From Drouetiella hepatica Uher 2000/2452 (lineage in GTDB: Bacteria; Cyanobacteriota; Cyanobacteriia; Elainellales; Elainellaceae): a stretch of DNA of 64,000 nucleotides. The first letter of the stretch is position 1; each line of letters starts with the position of its first letter. This document shows, in pieces, positions 1 through 8,284 of this stretch. The stretch spans positions 173,156 to 237,155 of the forward strand of contig JAHHHD010000005.1 in assembly GCA_019359505.1 (NCBI GenBank), written 5' to 3'. Made by a program: the position numbers and the translations under genes. The notes beneath the pieces were generated by a model. The model searched no databases, was not told the origin of the DNA, and saw nothing but the letters and a program-made list of their open reading frames with translations.

Positions 1-889
1 GCACTACATCCAGCAAGCCCTGCAAACCAACGAACCGCAGGTCTATGAATACCAGTTTGAAATTCGAGGTGAAATTCGAGATGAAGAAGCCCGTATTGTC
101 CTGTGTGGCGAGCATCAAGTACTGTGCATCGTGCGGGATATTACCGATCGCAAGCTCAATGAATCAACCCTTTTGCACACTCAAGCTCAGCTAGAAGCTT
201 CTAACCAAGAATTAGAAGCCTTTGCTTACTCGGTGTCCCATGATTTGCGATCGCCATTGCGGGCGATCGATGGCTTCAGCAAAGCCCTGCTGGAAGACTA
301 TGGCGATCAGTTTGATGCAGAGGGCAAAGACTATTTCGATCGCATTCGGCACAATGTTCAGCGCATGGGTATGTTGATTGAGGATCTGTTGAATCTCTCC
401 CGCATCTCCCGATCGGAAATACGGTACGTGGAGGTTAACCTCAGTGCATTAGTGCAGGAGCAGATAGAGGAATTACGGGCTTCAGATCCCCAACGTCAGG
501 TAGAGTTTGTCGTTGCTCCAGAGGCGATCGTCTCTGCCGACCTCACCTTGATGCGCGTCGTCATCAGCAACCTATTGGAAAACGCCTGGAAGTTTACCAG
601 CCACCGTTCTTCTGCCCGCATTGAATTTGGCATAATTAGGCAGGATGGACAACTCGTCTGTTTTGTCAGCGACAACGGCGCAGGGTTTGATATGAACTAC
701 GCCTCCATGCTCTTTGGGGTCTTCCAACGCTTGCACAATACCAATGAATTTCCCGGCACGGGCATTGGTCTAGCGACGGTTCAGCGGGTGATCCATCGGC
801 ATGGCGGTCAAATTTGGGCAAAAGCTGCCGTGGAGCAAGGTGCCACAATTTACTTCACCATCAGTCCATTTACGAGGGCGAGAGCCTAG
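1..889 (+). CDS. PAS-containing sensor histidine kinase, C-terminal part (5' end cut by window)
   Basis: Frame 2 is open from base 2, so the gene starts upstream of the window. The first 45 or so codons read as the end of a PAS domain (…VLCIVRDITDRK, the usual PAS/PAC exit). A HisKA domain follows with the phospho-acceptor His in YSVSHDLRSPLRA, then an ATPase domain with N box (NLLENAWKF), G1 (SDNGAGF) and G2 (GTGIGLA). This HisKA subtype is common in cyanobacterial phytochrome-like and PAS/GAF kinases. The stop lies 3 bp before an Rcp1-like regulator, its probable phosphorylation partner. Input domains are outside the window, so the stimulus is unknown. Only the kinase assignment is secure. 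Confidence 0.9.
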   Translation, partial: HYIQQALQTNEPQVYEYQFEIRGEIRDEEARIVLCGEHQVLCIVRDITDRKLNESTLLHTQAQLEASNQELEAFAYSVSHDLRSPLRAIDGFSKALLEDYGDQFDAEGKDYFDRIRHNVQRMGMLIEDLLNLSRISRSEIRYVEVNLSALVQEQIEELRASDPQRQVEFVVAPEAIVSADLTLMRVVISNLLENAWKFTSHRSSARIEFGIIRQDGQLVCFVSDNGAGFDMNYASMLFGVFQRLHNTNEFPGTGIGLATVQRVIHRHGGQIWAKAAVEQGATIYFTISPFTRARA

Positions 890-892
890 TCT

Positions 893-1315
893 ATGTGTGC
901 TTTGCGTGTCATTTTACTGGTTGAAGATAATCCCGATGATGAACGTCTCACCATTCGGGCGCTTCAGCGCGGCAAGATTGTCAACGAAATTCTTGTGGCG
1001 CGCAATGGGGAAGAAGCTTTAGATCTCGTTTTTAGTCTAGAACCGTTGCCTAGCGTGGTGCTTTTGGATTTGAAACTCCCTAAAATTGATGGGTTGGAAG
1101 TCTTACGGCAAATTCGAGCTAATGAACGCACCCGACTGTTACCCGTAGTCATACTCACGTCTTCAAGCGAAGATCGCGATATCGTGGATAGCTATAGCTT
1201 GGGAGCTAACAGCTATGTGCGGAAGCCTGTTGAAATTGACCCCTTCACAGAGGCGGTGCGCCAACTAGGGCTGTATTGGATGCTCATTAACGAACCGTTA
1301 CCCGAAGGGTTGTGA
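893..1315 (+). CDS. Rcp1-like single-domain response regulator
   Basis: This 140-residue protein is a receiver domain with no output domain. The acidic pocket is near the N-terminus (LVEDNPDDE), the phospho-acceptor Asp is in [13 protein letters not shown], and the switch Thr and Lys are in [12 protein letters not shown] and YVRKPVE. Length and the C-terminal …[13 protein letters not shown] match the Rcp1 family, which takes phosphate from phytochrome-class kinases in cyanobacteria. It lies 3 bp after the upstream kinase and 3 bp before the hybrid photoreceptor-like kinase, so the three are almost certainly co-transcribed. It probably relays phosphate between them or to another partner; that role is inferred from position. 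Confidence 0.92.
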   Translation: MCALRVILLVEDNPDDERLTIRALQRGKIVNEILVARNGEEALDLVFSLEPLPSVVLLDLKLPKIDGLEVLRQIRANERTRLLPVVILTSSSEDRDIVDSYSLGANSYVRKPVEIDPFTEAVRQLGLYWMLINEPLPEGL

Positions 1316-1318
1316 TCC

Positions 1319-3637
1319 ATGAGTGAACCCTTGAATGTGCTGATGGTTGAAGATCTAGAGGATGATGCTCTGCTTGTGCTGCGAGAACTGCGGCGCGGCG
1401 GCTTCAACCCGATTTGGGAGCGAGTGCAAACGGCGATCGCGCTTCGAGCCGCCCTGGATACTCGCTCCTGGGACGTGATCATCTCAGACTATCGATTGCC
1501 CGGATTTAACGCGCCAGCAGCACTTGAGGTGGTTCAACACAGTCAGATCGACCTGCCATTTATCGTGGTGTCGGGCACAATCGGCGAAACATTAGCAGTC
1601 GCCATGATGAAGGCAGGTGCCCATGATTATCTGATGAAGGATAATCTGGCTCGATTGCCAGAGGCGGTGCGACGAGAAGTGCGCGAGGCTCAAATCCGGG
1701 CAGAGCGAAGGCAGGGCATGATCGAACTCCGTCAAACTGCCGAGCGAGAGCAGTTGATTCGTATGGTGACAGAGCGAATTCGGCGATCGCTCAATCTCGA
1801 TGAAATTCTGACCACGACCGTGACCGAAGTGCGCCAGGTTTTACAGACCGATCGCGTCATTCTGTTCAGGCTCAAAACAGACGATCAGGGCTATGTGGTG
1901 CAAGAGTCGGTCGATGCGCGATGGCAGTCCCTGCGAGGACAGGATATTCATGACCCCTGTTTTCTCACAAATTACACTCAACAGTATTTTCAGGGGCGAG
2001 TTCGGGCGATCGCCGACATCGACGATGGCAGCATCCAGTCCTGTCATGCCGACTTTCTCAGACAGTTTCAGATTCGGGCAAATTTGATTGTGCCCATCAT
2101 CCAAACCACAGAACTCTGGGGATTGCTGATTGCCCAGCAGTGTGAACAGTCTCGGCAGTGGTCGCAGGACGAAATTCAGCTCTTGCAGCAGCTTGCAAAT
2201 CAGGTGGCGATCGCCATCCATCAAGCCGATCTCTATCGACAGACCCAGCTAGAGCTAGCCGAACGCCAGCGAGCAGAAGCGGCGCTCCAACGCCTCAACC
2301 AGGAACTCGAACAGCGGGTGCAAGAACGCACTCAGGCGCTGCAACAACAGGCAGAACAGGAGCGCCTGTTGCGGTTGATTATCCAAAATATTCACCAATC
2401 GCTTGATCTAGAAGACATTCTGGCAACGGTGCTAGACGAAACTCGCCAAACCCTACAAGCCGACCGGGTTGCCATCTACCAGTTCACCCCTGATTGGAGT
2501 GGGCGCTTTGTCGCCGAGTCGGTAGGGGAAGGGTGGTTACCGCTCGTGGGAGAGGGGATTTACACCCTGTGGGAGGATACCTACCTGCAAGAACATCAGG
2601 GCGGACGCTATCAAAACAACGAAACCTTCGCCGTTAATGACATTTACACAATCGGGCATAGCCAGTGCCATCTCGATATATTGGAGCAGTTTCAGGTGAG
2701 AGCCTATGCGCTCGCCCCCATTTTCTTGAACGATCGGCTCTGGGGTTTACTTGCGGCATACCAAAATCATGCCCCGCGTGAATGGCAGTCTTGGGAAGTG
2801 AGTCTGCTGCACCAGATTGGCATCCGCACGGCGATCGCCCTGCGCCAATCTCAGCTCTATCAGGCCGCTCAGACGCAGGTACAGACCCTAGAGCAGATTA
2901 GTCAGCTGAAAGATGATTTTTTGAGCACTGTCTCTCACGAATTGCGATCGCCCTTAGCCAATATCAAAATGGCGATCCAGATGGTGAAGCTCAGCCTCAA
3001 TCAACAGCAAATTCACGACGAGCGCTTAGATCGCTACATCCAGATCCTGGACGAGGGTTGTACCCAGGAGCTAACCCTGATTAATGACCTGCTTGACTTG
3101 CAGCGGTTGGAAGCAGGTGTGCAATTACTGGAGCTAGAGAGCATTGATCTGAATTTTTGGCTGCCCTCGATCGTAGAACTCTTTGAAGACCGCGCTCAAA
3201 AGCAGCAACAGAGCCTGAATATTAACTTATCTCCAGATTTACCTGTCTTAACCACAGATTTAAGTGAGTTCAAACGTGTTCTCATGGAGTTGCTTCACAA
3301 TGCTTGCAAATACACGCCGCCCCATGAGCAGATCACAATTACCGCCCAGGCTGATGAGACGACTCTACAAGTTCAGGTCTGCAACTCAGGCGTAGAATTA
3401 CCCTCTGAAGAACTGCCCCACTTATTTGAGAAGTTTTACCGGGTTGCTAGTGTCGATCGCTGGAAACACGGCGGCACCGGATTAGGGCTGGCGCTGGTGA
3501 AACACCTGGTTGAGCACCTGAATGGTTCAATTGAGGTGAGAAGTGCTAATGCTCTCACTTGCTTTACCCTACAGCTACCGCTTAAACCCCAATGTTCCGA
3601 ACGATTCTTGGATGAAATTGTGGGCGGTGCTGGATGA
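1319..3637 (+). CDS. Hybrid sensor kinase: receiver - two cyanobacteriochrome-type GAF domains - HisKA - HATPase
   Basis: Domains of the 772-residue protein: receiver 5-125 (Asp57 in IISDYRLPG), GAF1 about 155-300, coiled coil about 305-350, GAF2 about 355-510, HisKA with His540 (STVSHELRSPL), ATPase to the end. GAF1 has Cys242-His243 in IQSCHADFLRQFQIRANL, the canonical bilin-attachment motif of cyanobacteriochromes, and D212-P-C214-F, the DXCF second-cysteine motif. GAF2 has Cys450-His451 in SQCHLDILEQFQVRAY plus W418-E-D420, resembling the red/green subgroup. This suggests a light sensor covalently binding two bilins. The G1 box reads NSG instead of the usual D-x-G, a variant I believe occurs in other cyanobacterial kinases. 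Colours are inferred from motifs only. Its stop lies 12 bp before a composite repeat. Confidence 0.88.
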   Translation: MSEPLNVLMVEDLEDDALLVLRELRRGGFNPIWERVQTAIALRAALDTRSWDVIISDYRLPGFNAPAALEVVQHSQIDLPFIVVSGTIGETLAVAMMKAGAHDYLMKDNLARLPEAVRREVREAQIRAERRQGMIELRQTAEREQLIRMVTERIRRSLNLDEILTTTVTEVRQVLQTDRVILFRLKTDDQGYVVQESVDARWQSLRGQDIHDPCFLTNYTQQYFQGRVRAIADIDDGSIQSCHADFLRQFQIRANLIVPIIQTTELWGLLIAQQCEQSRQWSQDEIQLLQQLANQVAIAIHQADLYRQTQLELAERQRAEAALQRLNQELEQRVQERTQALQQQAEQERLLRLIIQNIHQSLDLEDILATVLDETRQTLQADRVAIYQFTPDWSGRFVAESVGEGWLPLVGEGIYTLWEDTYLQEHQGGRYQNNETFAVNDIYTIGHSQCHLDILEQFQVRAYALAPIFLNDRLWGLLAAYQNHAPREWQSWEVSLLHQIGIRTAIALRQSQLYQAAQTQVQTLEQISQLKDDFLSTVSHELRSPLANIKMAIQMVKLSLNQQQIHDERLDRYIQILDEGCTQELTLINDLLDLQRLEAGVQLLELESIDLNFWLPSIVELFEDRAQKQQQSLNINLSPDLPVLTTDLSEFKRVLMELLHNACKYTPPHEQITITAQADETTLQVQVCNSGVELPSEELPHLFEKFYRVASVDRWKHGGTGLGLALVKHLVEHLNGSIEVRSANALTCFTLQLPLKPQCSERFLDEIVGGAG

Positions 3638-3649
3638 AGCTATTCGCGC

Positions 3650-3741
3650 TGCTTCGCCAATTTGCTCAGGATATTTTTGGTGGGGCGAGAAGCGCCCCAC
3701 CAAAAATATCTCCGTCCTAATCGCCTTGGCGGTTGCTACAT
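3650..3741 (-). repeat. Composite palindromic element, copy 1 (minus orientation)
   Basis: In minus orientation it reads TGTAGCAACCGCC-AAGG… then a GGACGGAGA spacer and a perfect hairpin (3670-3710: 18-bp arms, core GGGGCG/CGCCCC), then …TGAGCAAATTGGCGA. The same layout recurs at 27751, 50955, 53043 and, decayed, 5776. It fills the gap between the convergent ends of the hybrid kinase and cobM and may double as a terminator. Confidence 0.8.
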
Positions 3742-3763
3742 GATTCCCGCTGCCAACTTGAGC

Positions 3764-4552
3764 TTAGGCAGGACGAAACAGGTGAGAGTGGGAAGGACTA
3801 TAGAGATGCGATCGCCCTTCCCCCGCTGCCGAAGCCTGCATTGCCGGACTAATCACGTACAGCGTGGTGCGCATCAGATCTTCCTGATGCGTCACAGCCG
3901 CCATCTGGCTCAGAGGCACAATCCGGATTTTCTCATCTGACCAGCCCAGCCGAAAACAGATGGCGATCGGCAAATCTGCCGGGTAATGCAGCAGCAGTTT
4001 GGCTTGAGCCGACTGCACATGCTTGGCGCTCAGGTAAAGACACAGACTTGCCTGATGAGCCGCCAACGCCGAAAGCTCTTCGGCTTCGGGCACCTGCGTC
4101 CGTCCGCTGATCCGCGTCAAAATTAGGGTCTGTACCAATCCCGGCACAGTCAGCTCTAGCTTAAGCTTTGCTGCCGCCAGCTGAAAGGCGCTGATGCCCG
4201 GAACCACCTCAAAGGAGATACCTGCTGCCGCCAGCATCTGCATCTGCTCATGCACGGCGCTATAGAGGCTCGGATCGCCTGAGTGGAGGCGAACGACGAG
4301 TTTTTGCGATCGCACCCGCTCCACCATCAGCGGCAAAATTTCCTCTAGAGTCTTGTCTGCCGTGGGAATTAGTTCTGCGTCCGGACGCGCCATCTGCAAA
4401 ATTTCACGGGGCACCAGAGAGTCGGCAAACAAAATTACATCTGCCCGTACCAGCAGCTTTTGCGCTTTTACGGTCAACAGATCCGGATCACCGGGGCCAG
4501 CTCCAACAATGTATAGAGGCGGCACAAAATTTACTGACTCTAGCAATGGCAT
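3764..4552 (-). CDS. cobM: Precorrin-4 C11-methyltransferase
   Basis: This 262-residue SAM-dependent tetrapyrrole methylase acts in cobalamin (vitamin B12) corrin-ring synthesis by methylating C11 of precorrin-4 or cobalt-precorrin-4. Visible motifs are the N-terminal YIVGAGPGDPDLLTVKA, the loop VVRLHSGDPSLYSA, and EVVPGISAFQLAAA, all typical of the CobM/CbiF subfamily. Length is normal. It stands alone with no other cob genes in the window, which is common in cyanobacteria where the pathway is scattered. No cobalamin riboswitch is visible upstream. The start ATG gives the usual short leader before the methylase motif. Assignment to CobM rather than another methylase is fairly secure. Confidence 0.93.
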   Translation of the reverse strand: MPLLESVNFVPPLYIVGAGPGDPDLLTVKAQKLLVRADVILFADSLVPREILQMARPDAELIPTADKTLEEILPLMVERVRSQKLVVRLHSGDPSLYSAVHEQMQMLAAAGISFEVVPGISAFQLAAAKLKLELTVPGLVQTLILTRISGRTQVPEAEELSALAAHQASLCLYLSAKHVQSAQAKLLLHYPADLPIAICFRLGWSDEKIRIVPLSQMAAVTHQEDLMRTTLYVISPAMQASAAGEGRSHLYSPSHSHLFRPA

Positions 4553-4724
4553 TTACGTAATCTCAACGACATGCTGATGTGGGCAATGATCGTTCTTAAA
4601 CTAAAATCCGTAGAAACTTCTAAAATCCGGTAAGAAATTTAAAGGATTCATGAATTGCCTAAGTGAATCCGGACATCTCCTGAATCTTGAGTAAAAGTGG
4701 ATGGTAGATGCACCCTGATTCAAG

Positions 4725-4752
4725 CCCCAGAGGAAACTCTGGGGTTTTTTTT
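4725..4752 (+). terminator. Rho-independent terminator, plus strand
   Basis: An 8-bp stem CCCCAGAG/CTCTGGGG with a GAAA tetraloop is followed directly by eight T. It is a textbook intrinsic terminator pointing rightward, yet no protein gene on the plus strand lies upstream (cobM and lgt are both minus). It may end a small RNA from about 4570-4752, or antisense transcription. Confidence 0.7.
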
Positions 4753-4776
4753 CAACAAGAACCAGATGCCTTTTCC

Positions 4777-5694
4777 CTAAGTTTTATCAGAATCGGCGAT
4801 CGCTCCACTCCTTCTCTCTTCATCTCTCGTCAGATCTGGCAAAGGGCGACGCAATCCATAAAGCCAGATCAGCCCGATTGTTCCAAGCGATACACCGATC
4901 AGGCTGATGGCTTGCGCAGTACGGATAGGACCAAACATTAAGCTATCCATCCGCAGTCCTTCAATCCAAAACCGCCCCAAGCTATAGACAATGAGGTAAA
5001 CCAAGAACAAAGTGCCAACTTTTGGGTGCATGACCGAATCTCCTTTGGCGCGCCGCAGTCCTCGAAAAAACAGCGTCATCAGCAGCACAAATACCCCCAC
5101 ATCCCAAAGCGACTCATACAGAAACGTGGGATGAAAGTAATCAAACTGGGCGTATCCTGGCGGACGCTGAGCCGGGGGAATGTAGAGTCTCCAGGGTAAA
5201 TCTGTTGGACGACCAAACGCCTCAGAGTTGAAGAAATTTCCCCACCGTCCGATCGCTTGTCCCAAAATTAGAGAGGGCGCTACCAGATCGGCAAGCTGCC
5301 AGAAAGAAACTTTGTTCAGCCGCGAAAAAATCAGGGTGGCGATCGTCCCACCCAAAATTGCGCCATGAATCGCAATGCCGCCGTGCCAGATGGCAAAAAT
5401 TTCTTCTGGACGCTGAGCATAGCTTTTCCACTCAAACGCCACGTAATACAGCCGTGCCGCAGGAATGGCGGCTACCACCAGCCAAATCACCAGATCGCCA
5501 ATCAAATCGGGGTTCACGCCGCGTCGCTTTGCCAGATAGGTGGACAAGCTCACCCCAATCAGCACAGCAGAAGCAATGAGTAACCCGTACCATCGCAGAG
5601 TTAGAAATCCCCAATCCACCAGAATCGGCCCTGGAGAGGAGAATTGAGCCAGGAAGAAGGTCGGCAAAGCGGCGGATAAATAAGCTAAAAGCAA
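4777..5694 (-). CDS. lgt: Prolipoprotein diacylglyceryl transferase
   Basis: Lgt transfers diacylglycerol from phosphatidylglycerol to the lipobox cysteine of prelipoproteins in the cytoplasmic membrane. The 305-residue protein has about seven membrane segments, the Lgt signature region [17 protein letters not shown] with its essential Arg, an HGG motif ([15 protein letters not shown]), and LRWYGLL near the start. The chosen start is a TTG ([13 protein letters not shown]); an N-terminus of this length fits cyanobacterial Lgt, but no strong ribosome site is visible, so the start is uncertain. Lipoprotein candidates in this window include the RND adaptor at 32885 and the binding protein at 46542. 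Confidence 0.94.
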   Translation of the reverse strand: MLLAYLSAALPTFFLAQFSSPGPILVDWGFLTLRWYGLLIASAVLIGVSLSTYLAKRRGVNPDLIGDLVIWLVVAAIPAARLYYVAFEWKSYAQRPEEIFAIWHGGIAIHGAILGGTIATLIFSRLNKVSFWQLADLVAPSLILGQAIGRWGNFFNSEAFGRPTDLPWRLYIPPAQRPPGYAQFDYFHPTFLYESLWDVGVFVLLMTLFFRGLRRAKGDSVMHPKVGTLFLVYLIVYSLGRFWIEGLRMDSLMFGPIRTAQAISLIGVSLGTIGLIWLYGLRRPLPDLTRDEERRSGAIADSDKT

Positions 5695-5775
5695 TCTCTG
5701 AAACTCCCAAAAGCGCTAGCTGCGATCGCTTCTGATTGTATCTGTTTCTAACTGCATCGGTTTTTAACTGCGGTA

Positions 5776-5850
5776 CGGCAACCGTCAAGGCAGTTAGGAC
5801 AGGGATGTTTGTGATGGGGCGCGAAGCTCACACCACAAAAAAACATTGCC
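5776..5850 (+). repeat. Composite palindromic element, copy 2 (decayed)
   Basis: It begins CGGCAACCGTCAAGGCAG then TTAGGACAGGGATGTTTG, like the other copies, but the hairpin arms have diverged (GGGGCGCGAAGCTCACACC) and the right flank is lost. It is recognisable only by comparison with the copies at 27751 and 53043. Confidence 0.65.
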
Positions 5851-5885
5851 TGAATGCTCAGCAGATCGCAAAGTCTTTCTATTTT

Positions 5886-5974
5886 CCCTAGAAGCTGGAT
5901 TTCAAAGGCGCTCCGCGCCTTTGAAATCCAGCTTCTAGGGTTTTGTGGCGCACGGAGTGCGCCACAAAACCCTA
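5886..5974. repeat. Tandem double hairpin, copy A
   Basis: Hairpin 1 (5886-5940) has 26-bp perfect arms around a 3-nt loop with core AAAGGCGC/GCGCCTTT. Hairpin 2 (5936-5974) has 18-bp perfect arms with core GTGGCGCAC/GTGCGCCAC. They share the five bases TAGGG, so the two stems compete at the junction. The locus at 13203-13290 has the same architecture with paired substitutions. Confidence 0.9.
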
Positions 5975-6025
5975 ATTTGAGATCTATTGATGCTGCCTAA
6001 CTGCTACAGCTTATGCCTGCCTCCT

Positions 6026-6709
6026 TTAGGCTTCACTCACGCCCTCTTCCTTCAATCGCTTCAGTGAAAGCCGAGCAGACTCCGACACGTGAGAATGGCT
6101 ATCTTTTTCTAAATATCTCAGCGCCGAGAGACTCTTGGGAACGGGCAGGTTGCCTAGGGCTTCAGCAAGACGCTGGCGCACCAGCCAATCCTCAGACTGA
6201 ACGAAGCGCAGAATTTGCTCAACGGCTGATGTATCTCTAATCTCGCCGATCGCCGCGATCGCCGCCTGCTGCAGAACCACCTCTTGGCTGTCTAAAGCCT
6301 GTACTAAGACATCATGGGCACGTGGATCTTTGAGGTTGCCCAAAGACACCGCAGCACTGAAGCGCACCAGCCAATCTGTATCCTCGTAGAAAGCCCGCGA
6401 CAGCGGCTCAAAGGCGCGCAAATCTTCTAAATAGCCTAGGGCACCCGCCGCATCGGCACGAATGCCATAATCTGGGTCAGCTTCCAGCAGGTTGACGAGA
6501 ATCGGGTAACAGTCTGCCGTTGGCTTTAGCCCTAAAGCAAACACCGCCATTGAGCGAATTTGCAGATTTTCATCCTGTAAAACTTTTTTGATCAGGGGGA
6601 CGGCATCCTCAGCAGACACATTTCTGAGGGAAGCTAGAGCCACCATGCGATCGCGGGAGTTTTCGCTCTCTAGCTGGGCGGCAATTTGCTCTAGGCTCAA
6701 TTGGCTCAT
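6026..6709 (-). CDS. HEAT-repeat protein of the PBS-lyase / NblB-like family
   Basis: This 227-residue protein consists almost wholly of HEAT-like helical repeats of about 31 residues (for example IRADAAGALGYLEDLRAFEP, VRFSAAVSLGNLKDPRAH and VRQRLAEALGNLPVPKSL). This repeat type is found in phycobilin lyases (CpcE/F) and in NblB, which takes part in phycobilisome degradation. Length is close to NblB. It is not linked to phycobilisome genes here, so a general scaffold or lyase-like role cannot be excluded. The stop lies about 50 bp right of the double hairpin, which could terminate its transcript. Confidence 0.8.
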   Translation of the reverse strand: MSQLSLEQIAAQLESENSRDRMVALASLRNVSAEDAVPLIKKVLQDENLQIRSMAVFALGLKPTADCYPILVNLLEADPDYGIRADAAGALGYLEDLRAFEPLSRAFYEDTDWLVRFSAAVSLGNLKDPRAHDVLVQALDSQEVVLQQAAIAAIGEIRDTSAVEQILRFVQSEDWLVRQRLAEALGNLPVPKSLSALRYLEKDSHSHVSESARLSLKRLKEEGVSEA

Positions 6710-6790
6710 GAGAAATCTTTACATAATTTTACATTCCTCTTAATTATACTCTCCGAGTTTTGATTATCCCCAGGGCGATTCTTTGGGTTA

Positions 6791-6866
6791 GCGCTCTGGC
6801 TAGTTAACGCTCTGGCTAGTTAACGCTCTGGCTAGTTAACGCTCTGGCTAGTTAACGCTCTGCTAG
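6791..6866. repeat. Short tandem repeat, 16-bp unit
   Basis: Four to five head-to-tail copies of GCTCTGGCTAGTTAAC lie between the HEAT-repeat gene and the end of the acetyltransferase. The last unit contains the acetyltransferase stop codon (TTA on the plus strand at 6852), so the array has grown into the 3' end of that gene. Confidence 0.85.
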
Positions 6867-7349
6867 CGCCGCGATCGCCGCTCCGGTGACGCGACAAATC
6901 CGCCAGTCGGGCAAAACTGTGGCGCCCATGCGCTCATAGAAGCCGATCGCAGGCTGATTCCAATCCAAGACGCTCCATTCCAGTCGTCCACAGTCTCGCG
7001 CGATTGCCAGCTTCGCCAAATAGGCTAACAGCGCTTTGCCAATGCCTTGACTGCGGTATTCCGGCAAGATGAATAGGTCTTCTAAATAAATCCCTGGCTT
7101 GGTCAAAAAAGTTGAGTAGTTGGTAAAAAATAGGGCAAAGCCGATGGGCTGTTTAGCTGATGCTGAAAATGCCAGGATTGCCTCAATGCAGGGACGATCG
7201 CCAAACAAATGCTCGTGCAGCAACGCCTGACTGCCCGTCACTTGATCGGTCAATTTCTCATAGTCTGCCAATGCCTTAATTAAGCTAAACAGCGTCGGCA
7301 CATCGTCGGGTTGGGCAGGTCGCAGCGTGAAAGTAGGGGTATCCAGCAT
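6852..7349 (-). CDS. GNAT family N-acetyltransferase, diamine-acetyltransferase-like
   Basis: This 165-residue single-domain GNAT protein has the N-terminal FTLRPAQPDDVPTLFSLI, the strand-turn YLEDLFILPEYRSQGIGKALL with the acetyl-CoA pyrophosphate loop (RSQGIGKA), and the late motif AIGFYERMGATVL. The overall pattern resembles spermidine/spermine N1-acetyltransferase-type proteins (ALADYEKL…, WNQPAIGFYERMG). The natural substrate cannot be read from the sequence; a polyamine or amino-acid-like amine is the family expectation. It is a single-gene unit whose 3' end lies in a tandem repeat array. Confidence 0.88.
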   Translation of the reverse strand: MLDTPTFTLRPAQPDDVPTLFSLIKALADYEKLTDQVTGSQALLHEHLFGDRPCIEAILAFSASAKQPIGFALFFTNYSTFLTKPGIYLEDLFILPEYRSQGIGKALLAYLAKLAIARDCGRLEWSVLDWNQPAIGFYERMGATVLPDWRICRVTGAAIAALAER

Positions 7350-7467
7350 GAAAAGCCTCTCAAAAGTTTTTTGAGATTATCACAGGAAACTCGTTTACAG
7401 AACTATCACCAATCGGGATCAATTTGAGATAATGCAATCAGCCCATTTTTTCTTGCTGGGAGTTTTT

Positions 7468-8163
7468 ATGATCACCCTTCGCCAACAGTTAGATGCGATC
7501 GTTGCCCAAAAGCACTTGCTGACGCATCCGTTTTACCAAGCCTGGACGGAAGGCAAGCTAACGCGTGACCATCTCAGACATTACGCTGAGCAGTATTTTC
7601 ATCATGTGCTGGCGTTTCCGACTTACATCAGCGCCGTTCATTACAACACGCCCCATCTGACCGTACGGCAAGAAATTCTAGAGAATCTTGTCGGTGAAGA
7701 GCAGGGCGAGAAAAACCATCCGGCGCTATGGCGGAATTTTGCGATCGCGCTAGGCAGCACCCCTGAGCTAGAGGCTACGCCGCAGATTGAAACTACGGCT
7801 GAGCTGATTTCCACCTTCCGCCACCTTTGCTTGAACTCACCTTTTTATGCGGGTCTGGCAGCGCTTTATGTCTATGAATCGCAAATCCCTGAAGTTGCTG
7901 CTGTCAAAATTGATGGCCTGAAGCGCTTCTATGGCATGGAAAATCCTGCTGACTACGAGTTCTTTAGCGTCCATCAGGTGGCAGATGTTTACCACGCTGA
8001 ATCAACTGCAACCCTGATCGAATCTTTTGCGCAGACAGAACAGCAGCAGACTGAAGTTCTGGAAGTCGCGGCAACAGCAGCCAATACGCTGTGGAAGTTT
8101 CTAGATGGTGTGTTTGAAACCTACTGTCAGGATGTTCAAGATCGAGAGATGGCTACCCTGTAG
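7468..8163 (+). CDS. CADD / PqqC-like haem-oxygenase-fold protein
   Basis: The all-helical protein (231 residues from the chosen start) belongs to the TenA/PqqC/CADD superfamily. It has the opening HPFYQAWTEGKLTRDHLRHYAEQYFHHV, a central LVGEEQGEKNHPALWRNF, and acidic/His residues (YVYESQIPEV, DVYHAEST) that form a di-metal site in CADD. Chlamydial CADD is known to supply para-aminobenzoate for folate, using its own tyrosine. Cyanobacterial homologues are annotated as putative folate-metabolism proteins. I chose ATG 7468 over the in-frame ATG at 7432 because GGGAG sits at ideal spacing before it. The pABA role here is inference. Confidence 0.82.
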   Translation: MITLRQQLDAIVAQKHLLTHPFYQAWTEGKLTRDHLRHYAEQYFHHVLAFPTYISAVHYNTPHLTVRQEILENLVGEEQGEKNHPALWRNFAIALGSTPELEATPQIETTAELISTFRHLCLNSPFYAGLAALYVYESQIPEVAAVKIDGLKRFYGMENPADYEFFSVHQVADVYHAESTATLIESFAQTEQQQTEVLEVAATAANTLWKFLDGVFETYCQDVQDREMATL

Positions 8164-8284
8164 GCGATCGTCTCATTGACTTTGCAATTTTACGTTGCGA
8201 TCGATTAGCATTCGGGCAAGGAGTTCTAGTAGAACACTTTTGTCCGAGTGCTTTTCTTTAAGCAGTCTTCTACAAAAGCTTCCC

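Larger units (their letters stand above)
5695..6025. other. Gene-free interval holding two repeat structures
   Basis: The interval between lgt and the HEAT-repeat gene contains a decayed composite element (5776 onward) and a double hairpin (5886-5974). It must also carry the lgt promoter, which I could not pin down. No coding potential is seen. Confidence 0.6.

Noticed and set aside
4553..4776. Cobalamin riboswitch before cobM
   Set aside because: CAGGAGATGTCC on the minus strand loosely recalls the B12 box, but the rest of the consensus and the paired elements are absent, and cobM alone is not strong context.
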